This document shows, in pieces, positions 54,931-63,642 of a DNA stretch of 64,000 bases. The notes beneath the pieces are model-generated. The model was not told where the DNA came from. It saw only the letters and a program-made list of their open reading frames with translations, and ran no database searches. This DNA is from JAHBXL01 sp964409775 (GTDB taxonomy: Bacteria > Planctomycetota > Phycisphaerae > Phycisphaerales > UBA1924). The stretch spans positions 1-64,000 of the forward strand of contig CAYPEI010000018.1 in assembly GCA_964409775.1 (NCBI GenBank), written 5' to 3'. The position numbers and the translations under genes are program-made. The stretch's first letter is position 1. Every line of letters starts with the position of its first letter.

Positions 54931-57108
54931 ATGAGCGACGGGCCGTCCAACCTGCTCGACGCGGCGCGGTGGTACCTCGCGCGCGGCTACGCGCCGATCC
55001 CCGTGCCCGCGGGGACGAAGGTGCCCGTGCTCAAGGGCTGGACGGACCTGCGCCTGTCCGACGCCGAGCTGCCCCAGCACTTCAACGGCACTGGGAACAT
55101 CGGCGTGCTGCTCGGCGAGCCGAGCGGATGGCTCGTGGACGTCGACCTGGACTGCGAGGAGGCGGTGGCGCTCGCGCCGGCGTTCTTGCCGCCGACGGGC
55201 GCGACATCGGGGCGGCCTGGCAAGCCCTCGTCGCACTGGTGGTACATCTGCGAGGGGGCGAAGACCCGCAAGCACCAGGACCCGGCGTCGAAGAAGATGA
55301 TCGTCGAACTGCGCAGCACCGGCGCTCAGACGGTCGTCGGCCCGAGTATGCACCCCAGCGGGGAGCTGTACGACCCGCTCGAGGGCGAGCCCGCCGTGGT
55401 CGATGCCGAGACGCTCGGCGCGGCGGTCGCGGCGTTGGCCGAGGCGGTGACGAGGCTGCGTCATGGCGATGCACCCCCACAGGAACGACCGGCTTCCCGG
55501 CGCGCAGTGCCGCGCCCCGCTCCCGCTCCAGACACCGTCCTGCGACGTGCCGAGGCGTACCTCGACCGCATCCCACCGGCGATCTCCGGCTCGGGCGGGC
55601 ACAGCCAGACCTACGCAGCTGCCACCGCGATGGTGCACGGGTTCGGGCTCGACGCGGAGACGGCGTTCGGGTTGCTGTGGGACCGGTACAACCCGCGCTG
55701 CCAGCCGCCGTGGTCGGAGAAGGAGCTGCGGCACAAGGTTGGCGACGCGGCGAGCAAGCCGCACGACCGCCCGCACGGGTGGTTGCGCGACGCCGGGCCC
55801 GCTGAAGCAAGCGATGTGGACCTCTCGGGATTTGATCCCGAGCGCCGGCGTGTTCCCGGCGAGCGTCCCCGCTCCGAGCGCCCGGCCGACCCCGGCGCGT
55901 TCCCCGATCACCTGCTCCGTGTGCCGGGCTTCATCGAGCAGGTCATGGCGCACAACCTGGCGACTGCCACGCGGCCGCAGCCGGTCCTGGCGCTCGCGGC
56001 CGCGATCTGTCTGCAGGCCGTCCTCGCGGCCCGCAAGGTGCGCGACGAGCGCGGCAACCGGACCAACGTCTACTGCGTAGGCGTCGCGCCCTCCGGCGCG
56101 GGCAAGGACAACGCCCGCAAGGTCAACAAGAACATCCTCTTCGCCGCCGACATGGTGGAGCACGAGGGGAACGAGGACCTGGCGTCGGACGCCGGGCTGG
56201 TCACCGCCGTCGAGGCCGAGCCGGCGATCCTGTTCCAGATCGACGAGTTCGGGCGCTTCCTCCGCACCATCGGCGATCCGAAGAAGGCCCCGCACCTGTT
56301 CAACGTGCTGACGGCGCTGATGAAGCTTTATTCCAGCGCCGACACCGTGTTCCGGGGCAAGGCGTATGCCGACAAGAAGCGGAACAAGGTGGTCGATCAG
56401 CCGTGCGTGAGCGTCTATGGCACGACCGTGCCGGAACACTTCTTCGAGTCGCTCACCGCCGACAGCCTCAGCGACGGGTTCATCGCCAGGCTGCTGGTGT
56501 TCGAGTCGGCCGAGACGCCGGCGCGGCAGCGCGCCCGGGCGACGGGCGTTCCCGATACGCTCAAGCAGGCAGCCGAGTGGTGGGGAACGTTCGAGCCCGG
56601 TGGCAACCTGTCCCATGAGCACCCTCAGCCGATCGTGATCGAGACCACGCCGGAAGCGGGCGCGGTGTTCGACGCGCTCGCCGCGATGGTGGACGCCGAG
56701 CTCGCCAAGCCCGACGAGTCGGGCCGATCGCTGTGGGCACGAGCCGAGGAGAAGGCCTGCCGGCTCGCCCTGATCTACGCGTGCTCGGCGAACGCCCAGA
56801 AGCCGGTCATCGACGAGAACGCCGCCCGCTGGGCGTGCGACCTGTCGTCATACCTGACGCGCCGAATGCTCTACATCGCCCACGAGTGGGTCGCCGACGG
56901 TGTGTTCGATGCCCGACAAAAGCGCGTGGTCCGGGTGGTGCGCAAGGCGGGTGGAAAGATCTCCCGGAGTGAACTCTGCCGCAAGACGCAGTGGCTGACG
57001 CAGCGGGAGCGGCAGGAAGTGATCGACAACCTCTTGGAAACGCAGCAGTTGCGGCAGGAGCAGGAATCCTCCTCGACGCGGCCGAAGGTGGTGTATGCGC
57101 TGCCCTGA
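54931..57108 (+). CDS. PrimPol-DUF3987 primase-helicase
   Basis: 725 residues. The N-terminal bifunctional primase/polymerase (AEP) domain spans about 1-180: YAPIPVPAGTKVPVLKGW, catalytic acidic motif DVDLD (70-74), SSHWWY (sxH motif, His102) and VVGPSMHPSG. A PriCT-like helical region follows (QTYAAATAMVHGFGLDAETA). The C-terminal half is a DUF3987-type P-loop helicase with Walker A GVAPSGAGKDN (about 383) and ILFQIDEFGRFL. It probably starts and drives replication of the element. A large palindrome begins six bases after the stop. Confidence 0.9.
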   Translation: MSDGPSNLLDAARWYLARGYAPIPVPAGTKVPVLKGWTDLRLSDAELPQHFNGTGNIGVLLGEPSGWLVDVDLDCEEAVALAPAFLPPTGATSGRPGKPSSHWWYICEGAKTRKHQDPASKKMIVELRSTGAQTVVGPSMHPSGELYDPLEGEPAVVDAETLGAAVAALAEAVTRLRHGDAPPQERPASRRAVPRPAPAPDTVLRRAEAYLDRIPPAISGSGGHSQTYAAATAMVHGFGLDAETAFGLLWDRYNPRCQPPWSEKELRHKVGDAASKPHDRPHGWLRDAGPAEASDVDLSGFDPERRRVPGERPRSERPADPGAFPDHLLRVPGFIEQVMAHNLATATRPQPVLALAAAICLQAVLAARKVRDERGNRTNVYCVGVAPSGAGKDNARKVNKNILFAADMVEHEGNEDLASDAGLVTAVEAEPAILFQIDEFGRFLRTIGDPKKAPHLFNVLTALMKLYSSADTVFRGKAYADKKRNKVVDQPCVSVYGTTVPEHFFESLTADSLSDGFIARLLVFESAETPARQRARATGVPDTLKQAAEWWGTFEPGGNLSHEHPQPIVIETTPEAGAVFDALAAMVDAELAKPDESGRSLWARAEEKACRLALIYACSANAQKPVIDENAARWACDLSSYLTRRMLYIAHEWVADGVFDARQKRVVRVVRKAGGKISRSELCRKTQWLTQRERQEVIDNLLETQQLRQEQESSSTRPKVVYALP

Positions 57109-57668
57109 ACCGAATCTTTCAATCTTTCACCTATTCACCGCGCGCGCACGCGGAGCGCGTACGCGCGGGCACGGACATGGGCGTAAGGGAGGTATTGAAA
57201 GATTGAAAGATCTCTCTCTTTCATCATGTACTTCCCCCCTCTCGCTCCGCCGCGCCCATGCAGGTCGCGTGCCAGGTCGCGCCTACCACGAGCCCAACAG
57301 CCGGAAGCCAAACGGCGGGGGTGAGGGGGTCGGTAGGTACTTCCCGGGCCAGGCGGCGAAGAGACGCCCGCGGGAACAGCCGCGCTTGGCGACAGAGTTT
57401 GTTTTGCCCGTCCGGGCGCGGGGCGGGCGACTGGCGGGGTTGGTACGCGGCCCCGCCAAGAACGCGACGTGGGCCAACGTGGGCAAACCCGTGGCCAACG
57501 GGCGCGGCCCGTAACGGGCGAGACTCGGGGCGCTGAGCGCCCCCGGACGGGCCTGTTGCCCGAGCGATCCAACCAGCAATCCAGCGATCCCCGGACCCGT
57601 CGGCATGTGCCGCGGGCCATGACGCCCCTCACGCGCGGCGCACGCCGCGCGCCTGAACGGAGATCGCC
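57109..57668. other. Non-coding spacer with palindromes, candidate origin
   Basis: 560 bases between primase and methyltransferase. It holds the nested palindrome at 57114-57211, a CTCTCTCTTTCATC stretch, and a 7-bp GGGGCGC/GCGCCCC hairpin at 57527-57543. A 139-codon frame from 57095 crosses it, but its product is Arg/Gly/Pro-rich with no domain. Candidate replication origin or transcription-stop region. Confidence 0.5.
57114..57211. repeat. Nested palindrome with paired 8-bp iterons
   Basis: The outer arms are ATCTTTCAATCTTTCA (57114-57129) and its exact complement TGAAAGATTGAAAGAT (57196-57211); each arm is itself a direct repeat of an 8-mer. Pairing extends inward by CCT/AGG past a bulge. 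Inside lies a second stem, 57141-57152 with 57156-57167, matching at 11 of 12 positions around a GAG loop (GC-rich). The whole could form a cruciform of about 98 nt. Its place directly after a primase-helicase fits a replication origin. Confidence 0.75.
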
Positions 57669-59039
57669 GTGAACATCGAGATGCTCCCCATCAGCGCGGT
57701 CAAGGAGTACGACCGCAACCCTCGCACCATCAACGACGCCGCAATCGATGCGGTTGCCAAGTCGATCGAGACCTTCGGCTTCAAGATCCCGATCCTGATC
57801 GACGGTGACGGCGTCATCATCGCCGGGCACACACGGCTGCGCGCCGCGCGAAAGCTCGGGCTGAAGGAAGTGCCGACCATCCGCGCGACGGACCTGACGC
57901 CGGACCAGGTCAAGGCGCTGCGCATCGCCGACAACAAGGTCGCGTCCCTGACCTCGTGGGACATGGAACTCCTCCCCATCGAGCTCGCCGATCTGAAGGG
58001 CGTGGATTTCGACCTCGCTGTGCTCGGGTTCAGCGCCGAGGACCTCGCGGCGATCATGGCCCCGGCTGGGAACGACGGTCTGACCGACCCGGACGATGTC
58101 CCCGCGCCGCCCGACGCCGCGACGACCGTGCCCGGCGACATCTGGGTGCTCGGCAACCACCGCCTGATGTGCGGCGACTCATCGAAGCCCGAAGACCTAG
58201 ACCGGCTGCTGGATGGCCAGCCGATCCATCTCGTGAACACCGATCCGCCGTACAACGTGAAGGTCGAGCCGCGATCGAATAACGCGATCGTCGCAGGGCT
58301 GAGTTCGTTCGCGCTGCCGGGCAAGGCCGACCAGCACGATCAGCAGAGCGCCGACCTCAACCGCTACCCCGAGAAGAGCCGCGCGACGCACAAGAAGCTC
58401 CGGGCCAAGGACCGGCCGCTCGCCAACGACTTCGTGTCCGACGATGAGTTCGACCGGCTGCTCGCGGCGTGGTTCGGAAACATCACCCGCGTGCTGATCC
58501 CCGGCGGCACGTTCTACATCTGGGGCGGCTACGCCAACTGCGGGAACTACCCGCCCGTGCTCAAGCGCTGCGAGCTCTACTTCGCGCAAGCGATCATCTG
58601 GATCAAGGAGCACCCGGTCCTGACCCGCAAGGACTTCATGGGCAACCACGAGTGGTGCTTCTACGGCTGGAAGGAAGGCGCAGCGCACCGGTTCTTCGGT
58701 CCCGCGAATGTGCCGGATACGTGGTCGATCAAGAAGGTGAACCCGCAGAGCATGGTCCACCTCACCGAGAAGCCCGTCGAACTCGCGCGACGGGCTATTG
58801 AGTTCTCGTCTCGCCCCGGCGAGAACGTGCTCGACCTCTTCGGGGGCTCAGGCTCGACGCTCATCGGCGCGGAAATGACCGGGCGGCGGGCGTTCCTCAT
58901 GGAACTCGATGCGCTCTACTGCGATGTGATCGTGCAGCGCTGGGAGAAGTTCACAGGCCGCAAGGCGGAGCGGCTTCTCGCGAAGGGTGTGGCCGAAGAG
59001 AAAGCCGCGACGATCGTCGCGGCTGGGAGCAAGGCGTGA
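57669..59039 (+). CDS. ParB-domain DNA methyltransferase (N4/N6 class)
   Basis: 456 residues. The N-terminal ParB/sulfiredoxin-like domain is at about 1-115 (LPISAVKEYDRNPRTIND, IIAGHTRLRAARKLGL). The methyltransferase follows: catalytic DPPY at 192-195 in VNTDPPYNV, and the SAM-binding LDLFGGSGSTL at about 388-398; the order DPPY before FxGxG is that of the beta class. No restriction endonuclease is adjacent, so it is an orphan phage methylase that may protect from host restriction or regulate expression. Confidence 0.92.
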   Translation: MNIEMLPISAVKEYDRNPRTINDAAIDAVAKSIETFGFKIPILIDGDGVIIAGHTRLRAARKLGLKEVPTIRATDLTPDQVKALRIADNKVASLTSWDMELLPIELADLKGVDFDLAVLGFSAEDLAAIMAPAGNDGLTDPDDVPAPPDAATTVPGDIWVLGNHRLMCGDSSKPEDLDRLLDGQPIHLVNTDPPYNVKVEPRSNNAIVAGLSSFALPGKADQHDQQSADLNRYPEKSRATHKKLRAKDRPLANDFVSDDEFDRLLAAWFGNITRVLIPGGTFYIWGGYANCGNYPPVLKRCELYFAQAIIWIKEHPVLTRKDFMGNHEWCFYGWKEGAAHRFFGPANVPDTWSIKKVNPQSMVHLTEKPVELARRAIEFSSRPGENVLDLFGGSGSTLIGAEMTGRRAFLMELDALYCDVIVQRWEKFTGRKAERLLAKGVAEEKAATIVAAGSKA

Positions 59040-59047
59040 TGACCGTC

Positions 59048-59296
59048 TCACTCGTCGAGGCTGGGCAGCGGGCCGTCGGTGGCTTCGTCCCACTCAAGGG
59101 CGTATCGCTCGGCGATGTCCTCAAGGTCGTGCTCGGTCAGGTACTCGCCCGTCTTGCGCTCTTGGCAGGCGGCGACGGCCCGCGCCAGGTCCGTCCATTC
59201 CTCGAGGGTGAGCATCTGGTCCTGCCGCGCGCCGAGGAGGTAGAGGGCGGCCTGCAGCACGTCGTCGAGTTGGGCTTGGGTCGGCGTGGCAGGCAT
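59048..59296 (-). CDS. Small acidic phage protein
   Basis: 82 residues, starting MPATPTQAQLDDVLQAALYL. Acidic and helical (LTLEEWTDLARAVAACQERK, YLTEHDLEDIAERYALEWDE). It ends nine bases after the methyltransferase, convergent with it, and is last in a minus-strand block. No family recognised. Confidence 0.65.
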   Translation of the reverse strand: MPATPTQAQLDDVLQAALYLLGARQDQMLTLEEWTDLARAVAACQERKTGEYLTEHDLEDIAERYALEWDEATDGPLPSLDE

Positions 59297-59299
59297 GGC

Positions 59300-59755
59300 T
59301 CAGGCCCCCTTCCCCGCGACGAAGACGCCGCGTTCATGCTTCTTGAACCGGGCGGCGGTGCCCTTGGCGGCGATCTCGCGGATGATGGCGGCGTAGAGCG
59401 TGGCCTCCGGCGTCTTGCCGCCGGGGCTCGTCCACAGACCCTTCGCCTCCATCGCGGCGATCATCTCCTTAGCCCGCATCGGTACCTCGCTCATGGCGAG
59501 CACCTGCGCCGCCGCGTCAAGGGCGCTGACGCGCTTGGGCTTGGCCTCCTTCGCGGGCTTCGGGGCCTTGGGCGTCTTGCCGCCCTTGACCTTGGCGGGC
59601 GTCGCCTCGTCGGGCTTGCCCTCCAGACGGTTCTTGATCTCGGCGAGCGCGGCTTTGCGGAGGCGGTCGGTCTTGGCCGCTCCCTCGGCGCGGGAAGCGC
59701 TCTTGGACATCTTGGGGGTGCGGGGCTTCGCGGCTTTCTTGGTCTTCGTACTCAT
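59300..59755 (-). CDS. HARE-HTH domain protein
   Basis: 151 residues. The N-terminal 70 residues are Lys/Ala/Pro-rich and histone-tail-like (KTKKAAKPRTPKMSKSASR). The C-terminal 70 form a HARE-HTH (HB1/ASXL-type winged helix): SALDAAAQVLAMSEVPMRAK, KGLWTSPGGKTPEATLYAAI and RFKKHERGVFV. A DNA-binding role is likely. GGAGATGATC before ATG 59755 decides the start over an upstream frame. It lies four bases upstream of the 82-residue gene on the same strand. Confidence 0.8.
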   Translation of the reverse strand: MSTKTKKAAKPRTPKMSKSASRAEGAAKTDRLRKAALAEIKNRLEGKPDEATPAKVKGGKTPKAPKPAKEAKPKRVSALDAAAQVLAMSEVPMRAKEMIAAMEAKGLWTSPGGKTPEATLYAAIIREIAAKGTAARFKKHERGVFVAGKGA

Positions 59756-59842
59756 GATCATCTCCAGAACGGTGGTGCGGAACACCGCCGCACGTTGCGG
59801 CGGGGAAGCGTGGCCGTCGCGGTTCCCCGCGACGCCGCGTGG

Positions 59843-60127
59843 TCAGCAGCCAGCGATGCGCTCGATCTCGTTGAGGACGTCGTGGACCATCGAGTTGGTG
59901 GCGGCTGCCTGTCCCCGGCGGTCCCGCCCGTAGACGTGCTTGGCCACCTCAGCGGCCTTCGCGTAGCGGGCCTCGCGGCTCTCGTCGCGGCGAAACTCGG
60001 CGATGACCTTGTCGAAGCGGCCTTGAGCGCGGCTCATGCGCACGACGCTGGCGGTCGCGCCCTCGGCCGTGGCTCGCACCGTGATGTCTTCCTCGCTGCC
60101 CTCGATGACGATGTGCTTGATCTTCAT
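59843..60127 (-). CDS. Small phage protein
   Basis: 94 residues, MKIKHIVIEGSEEDITVRA at the N-terminus, helical later (NSMVHDVLNEIERIAGC). Beta-strand start and helical end suggest a compact fold. It is in the minus-strand block; upstream CGGAGACGCGCC gives a weak ribosome site. Not recognised. Confidence 0.65.
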   Translation of the reverse strand: MKIKHIVIEGSEEDITVRATAEGATASVVRMSRAQGRFDKVIAEFRRDESREARYAKAAEVAKHVYGRDRRGQAAATNSMVHDVLNEIERIAGC

Positions 60128-60148
60128 GGCGCGTCTCCGTGGCGGGGG

Positions 60149-60415
60149 TTACTCGGCGTCGTTCAGGAAGGTCTCAACGTGCTCGGGGTCCATGTTGCTG
60201 AGGAACCCAACCAGGTCGATCAGGTCGCTGCGGACCTTCCCGAGGCTTCCCGCGAAGCCCCAGTTGCGCGGATCGGCCTTGGCCTGCTCGGCGTGCTTGT
60301 CGAGTTCCATCTGCAGGACGTCCATCAGGCGGGCGATGTCGTTCCGGCGGGCGGCGTAGCTCTCGGCGGCGGTCGGTTCGGGCTTGCGGTTGTGCTTGCG
60401 TGCGTTCATGTTCAT
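60149..60415 (-). CDS. Small phage protein
   Basis: 88 residues, MNMNARKHNRKPEPTAAESY at the N-terminus, then helices (NDIARLMDVLQMELDKHAEQ, VRSDLIDLVGFLSNMD). Probably forms a helical bundle. In the minus-strand block, 21 bases upstream of the 94-residue gene. Not recognised. Confidence 0.65.
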   Translation of the reverse strand: MNMNARKHNRKPEPTAAESYAARRNDIARLMDVLQMELDKHAEQAKADPRNWGFAGSLGKVRSDLIDLVGFLSNMDPEHVETFLNDAE

Positions 60416-60469
60416 GCTCCTATGCGTTTTGCTGGTCCCTTGAAGAACGAGGCCCGCATTTCGCGGGCT

Positions 60470-60790
60470 TCAGGCGGTCGGCAGTTCGGGATTGCGAGGG
60501 CTTGTCGGGGCCTCTTCGCGTGCGGCCTCGCGGACCGCGTCGCTTCGCCCTTGGCGGTATCCGGTGTGCAGGCCTTCGCGGTACCCGGCCTCGAAGGCGT
60601 GGCGGACAAGATCCCGGATCGACCACACCGGAATCTCGTGGAAGTCGAGGCTGTCGCTCTTGCGCGTCTCAAGCGTTGCGAGCAGGAGCTCGACCTTTGC
60701 CCATTCCATCTCGGCGTCGAGGGCCTTCTGCTTGCTGATCCCGTCGAGGCTCGGCTTGGTGTTCTTCTTGGCGTTCTGCGGGGCGTTCAT
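60470..60790 (-). CDS. Small phage protein
   Basis: 106 residues, MNAPQNAKKNTKPSLDGISK at the N-terminus. Helical: LDAEMEWAKVELLLATLETR and IRDLVRHAFEAGYREGLHTG; the AGYREGLHTGYRQGR part is basic. It is first in the minus-strand block. ATG 60790 is used; an upstream frame is not family-like. Not recognised. Confidence 0.65.
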   Translation of the reverse strand: MNAPQNAKKNTKPSLDGISKQKALDAEMEWAKVELLLATLETRKSDSLDFHEIPVWSIRDLVRHAFEAGYREGLHTGYRQGRSDAVREAAREEAPTSPRNPELPTA

Positions 60791-60948
60791 CGTCGTGGTC
60801 TCCGTCGCGGGCTTCCGACCCGCGTTGTGACACATGAAGCCATGACATCCGCCACCAGGCAAGGCAAACCGCAGCGGTTTCGCCGTCAATCCGCGACATG
60901 TGGGCAAGTCCGCCGCCCATGTGGGCAACTGTGCGCTGGAGGTCCGAG

Positions 60949-61188
60949 ATGACTCCCGAACACGCGCCTAGTTCCGCGCATGGGCAGGGAATGTCCCGGC
61001 TCGATCCCGCCGCGCTGGGCGTCGCGGATGCGGCACGGGTGTTGACACGGATGGGCGGGAAGCCCGTCACCGAGGAGATGCTCCGCGCCGACATCGACGC
61101 GGGCGCACCGACAAACGCGAACGGCACGCTCAACCTCGTCCATTACGCCGCGTGGCTGGTGAAGGAGATGAACGCCGGTGGCAATTGA
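60949..61188 (+). CDS. Small DNA-packaging-type protein related to the terminase N-terminus
   Basis: 79 residues. The core LGVADAARVLTRMGGKPVTE, then LRADIDAGAPTNANG, then LNLVHYAAWLVKEMN, matches the first 70 residues of the next protein (ELARLLNSTPLGEVISERQL, VDLLRYVAWLV). Both look like the small-terminase or Nu1-like HTH. GGAGGT eight bases before ATG 60949 fixes the start. It overlaps the terminase start by 11 bases. Role as small terminase is inferred. Confidence 0.7.
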   Translation: MTPEHAPSSAHGQGMSRLDPAALGVADAARVLTRMGGKPVTEEMLRADIDAGAPTNANGTLNLVHYAAWLVKEMNAGGN

Positions 61189-63463
61189 CCCGCGCCAACT
61201 CAAGCCCAGTGAACTCGCGCGGCTGCTCAACAGCACGCCGCTGGGTGAAGTGATCAGCGAGCGGCAGCTCCACCGGCACCGCACGCGCGCGGGCTTCCGC
61301 GTAGCGGCGGATGGCGACGCGGGTAAGGTCGATCTACTTCGCTACGTCGCCTGGCTGGTGACAACGCGGCACGAGGCGCTGGCCGAAGCAGCCCGCACAC
61401 CCGAGGGGCTCACGGGTTACGAGGCGATGAAGGAGCGGGCCCGGCTCCGCAACGCGATGCTGTCGCTGTCGGGACGGGACATCGGCACCCTGCCGACCGT
61501 AGTTGACCCCTCGCGGCGTTCCAGGGCCGCAAAGGACTTTCGGTACTTCTGCGAGACGTACTTCGGTCAGACGTTCCACCTGAAATGGTCCGACGACCAT
61601 CTGAAGGTCATCGCCAAGATCGAGCAGGCGGTGCTCGAGGGCGGGCTGTTCGCGATGGCGATGCCGCGCGGCTCGGGCAAGACCAGCCTGTGCGAGGTCG
61701 CGTGCCTGTGGGCGATGCTCTATGGGCACCGCGAGTTCGTGGCGCTGATCGGCTCGGACGAAGAGCACGCGGCTGGCATGCTCGAGTCGATTAAGGCGGA
61801 GCTGGAGAACAGCGAGATCCTCGGGGCCGACTTCCCGGAGGTATGCCATCCGATCCGTTCGCTCGAAGGCATCCACCAGCGGGCGTCAGGCCAGCTGCAC
61901 CAGGGCAAGCAGACCCACATCGGCTGGACGGCACGGGAGATCGTGCTGCCCACGATCTCGGGCTCGATCGCGTCGGGCGCGATCATTCGAGTCGCGGGCA
62001 TCACCGGCCGCATCCGCGGCATGAAGCACAAGCGCGTGGATGGCGTGAGCGTTCGTCCGTCGCTCGTGCTGATCGACGACCCGCAGACCGACGAGAGTGC
62101 TCGTTCGCCGTCTCAGTGCGCGAATCGCGAGCGGATCCTCGCCGGCGCGATCCTGGGCCTGGCGGGGCCGGGCCAGAAGATCGCAGGCCTCATGACGCTG
62201 ACCGTCGTGCGCCCGGATGACCTGGCCGACCGCATTCTCGACCGCGACAAGCACCCGCAGTGGCAAGGCGAGCGGACGAAGATGGTGTACTCGTTCCCCC
62301 AAGCGGATCGTCTGTGGGCTGAGTATGCCCGGCTTCGTGCGGAGGGGCTGAAGGCGGACCGGGGCGGAGCGGAGGCGACCGCGCTATACAAGGCCCAACG
62401 CGCGGAGATGGACGCCGGTGCGGTGATCGCCTGGCCTGAGCGCTTCAACCACGACGAGCTGTCGGCGGTTCAGCACGCGATGAACCTGCGGCTGCAGAAT
62501 GAGGCGGCGTTCTTCGCCGAGTACCAGAACGAGCCCCTCCCGGAGGTAGAGGTCGCCGACGATCTGCTCAGCGCCGACCAGATCGCGGCGAAGGTGAACG
62601 GCCATGCCCGCGGGCGTGTGCCGCTGGGGTGCTCGCACCTGACGATGTTCGTGGACGTGCAGGGGAAGGCCCTGTTCTATCTCGTGGCGGCATGGGAGGA
62701 CGACTTCACGGGGCACATCATCGACTACGGGACCGAACCGGACCAGAAACAGGCGTACTTCACGCTCCGCGATATCAAGCGAACGCTCGGCTCTGCGTCG
62801 CCCCGCGCCGGCGTCGAGGGCGCGATCTACGGCGGCCTGGAGCGACTGCTCGAGGCGACCGTGGCCCGCGAGTGGCGGCGCGACGACGGCGCGATGGTGC
62901 GCATCGACCGCTGCCTCATCGACGCCAACTGGGGTTCGTCGACGGACGTGGTCTACCAGTTCTGCCGCCAGAGCCCGCACGCGAGCGTACTCACGCCCAG
63001 CCACGGTCGGTACGTGGGTGCCAGCAGTCTTCCCTTCAGCGACTACAAGCGCAAGCGCGGCGAGCGGGTCGGGCTCAACTGGCGAGTCCCGGTGGTCACG
63101 GGGAAGCGTGCGGTGCGGCACGTGCTCTTCGATACGAACTTCTGGAAGTCGTTCGTGCATGCGCGGCTCGCCGTGCCGATGGGCGATCCGGGCGGGCTGT
63201 CGCTCTTCGGCCACAAGCCCGAGCACCACCGGCTCCTGGCCGAGCACCTGACCAGCGAGTACCGGGTGCGGACCGAAGGCCGGGGCCGCACCGTCGACGA
63301 GTGGAAGCTTCGCGTCGATGGGCTCGACAACCACTGGCTGGACGGGCTGGTCGGCTGCGCGGTTGCAGCGTCGATGCAGGGGGCGGTGCTGTTCGGGACC
63401 GACCAGAAGGTGATGGCTCGTCCCCGGCTGAAACTCTCGGCGTTGAAGGAGCGGGCGCGATGA
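61178..63463 (+). CDS. Phage terminase large subunit, GpA-like
   Basis: 761 residues. DNA-packaging ATPase and nuclease. Walker A is AMPRGSGKTS (about 161-170), Walker B LVLIDDPQTDE (about 296). The nuclease part begins with a strand-type segment TMFVDVQGKALFYLV and later has the acidic CLIDANWGSSTDVV. The first 70 residues repeat the domain of the preceding 79-residue protein. Starts at GTG 61178 (GTG-GCA-ATT). Length exceeds the usual 600-650, owing to the N-terminal domain. Confidence 0.9.
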   Translation: MAIDPRQLKPSELARLLNSTPLGEVISERQLHRHRTRAGFRVAADGDAGKVDLLRYVAWLVTTRHEALAEAARTPEGLTGYEAMKERARLRNAMLSLSGRDIGTLPTVVDPSRRSRAAKDFRYFCETYFGQTFHLKWSDDHLKVIAKIEQAVLEGGLFAMAMPRGSGKTSLCEVACLWAMLYGHREFVALIGSDEEHAAGMLESIKAELENSEILGADFPEVCHPIRSLEGIHQRASGQLHQGKQTHIGWTAREIVLPTISGSIASGAIIRVAGITGRIRGMKHKRVDGVSVRPSLVLIDDPQTDESARSPSQCANRERILAGAILGLAGPGQKIAGLMTLTVVRPDDLADRILDRDKHPQWQGERTKMVYSFPQADRLWAEYARLRAEGLKADRGGAEATALYKAQRAEMDAGAVIAWPERFNHDELSAVQHAMNLRLQNEAAFFAEYQNEPLPEVEVADDLLSADQIAAKVNGHARGRVPLGCSHLTMFVDVQGKALFYLVAAWEDDFTGHIIDYGTEPDQKQAYFTLRDIKRTLGSASPRAGVEGAIYGGLERLLEATVAREWRRDDGAMVRIDRCLIDANWGSSTDVVYQFCRQSPHASVLTPSHGRYVGASSLPFSDYKRKRGERVGLNWRVPVVTGKRAVRHVLFDTNFWKSFVHARLAVPMGDPGGLSLFGHKPEHHRLLAEHLTSEYRVRTEGRGRTVDEWKLRVDGLDNHWLDGLVGCAVAASMQGAVLFGTDQKVMARPRLKLSALKERAR

Positions 63464-63642
63464 CGACGAAGCCGCCGCCGAAGCAGGATGCAAAGCCAAG
63501 AGGACTCGTCTGCCCGACCTGCGGGTGCCGGCATTTCGAGGTGGTCTACACCCGCGCTACCCCGATTGGCACGATCCGCCGCCGGCGGGAGTGTCGCCAC
63601 TGCGGGCGACGCGTGACCACGAGCGAACGCATTGGAGCATGA
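63460..63642 (+). CDS. NrdR-like zinc-ribbon protein
   Basis: 60 residues. Four Cys in two pairs: LVCPTCGCRHFE and RRRRECRHCGRRVTTSERIG. The RRRREC..CGRR.TT.ER part resembles the N-terminal zinc ribbon of NrdR, without its ATP-cone. A small DNA-binding regulator or packaging accessory is possible. Its ATG overlaps the terminase stop (ATGA). Confidence 0.75.
   Translation: MTTKPPPKQDAKPRGLVCPTCGCRHFEVVYTRATPIGTIRRRRECRHCGRRVTTSERIGA

Noticed and set aside
54361..56622. 753-codon reverse-strand open frame over the primase-helicase
   Set aside because: Antisense shadow; low-complexity Arg/Ala composition and no family signature.
57095..57514. 139-codon open frame over the palindrome region
   Set aside because: Starts inside the primase gene and crosses the inverted repeat; product is Arg/Gly/Pro-rich without domain.
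57669..60790. Restriction-modification system around the methyltransferase
   Set aside because: No adjacent protein has a nuclease motif; the small reverse genes are too short and the HARE-HTH protein lacks a catalytic domain.
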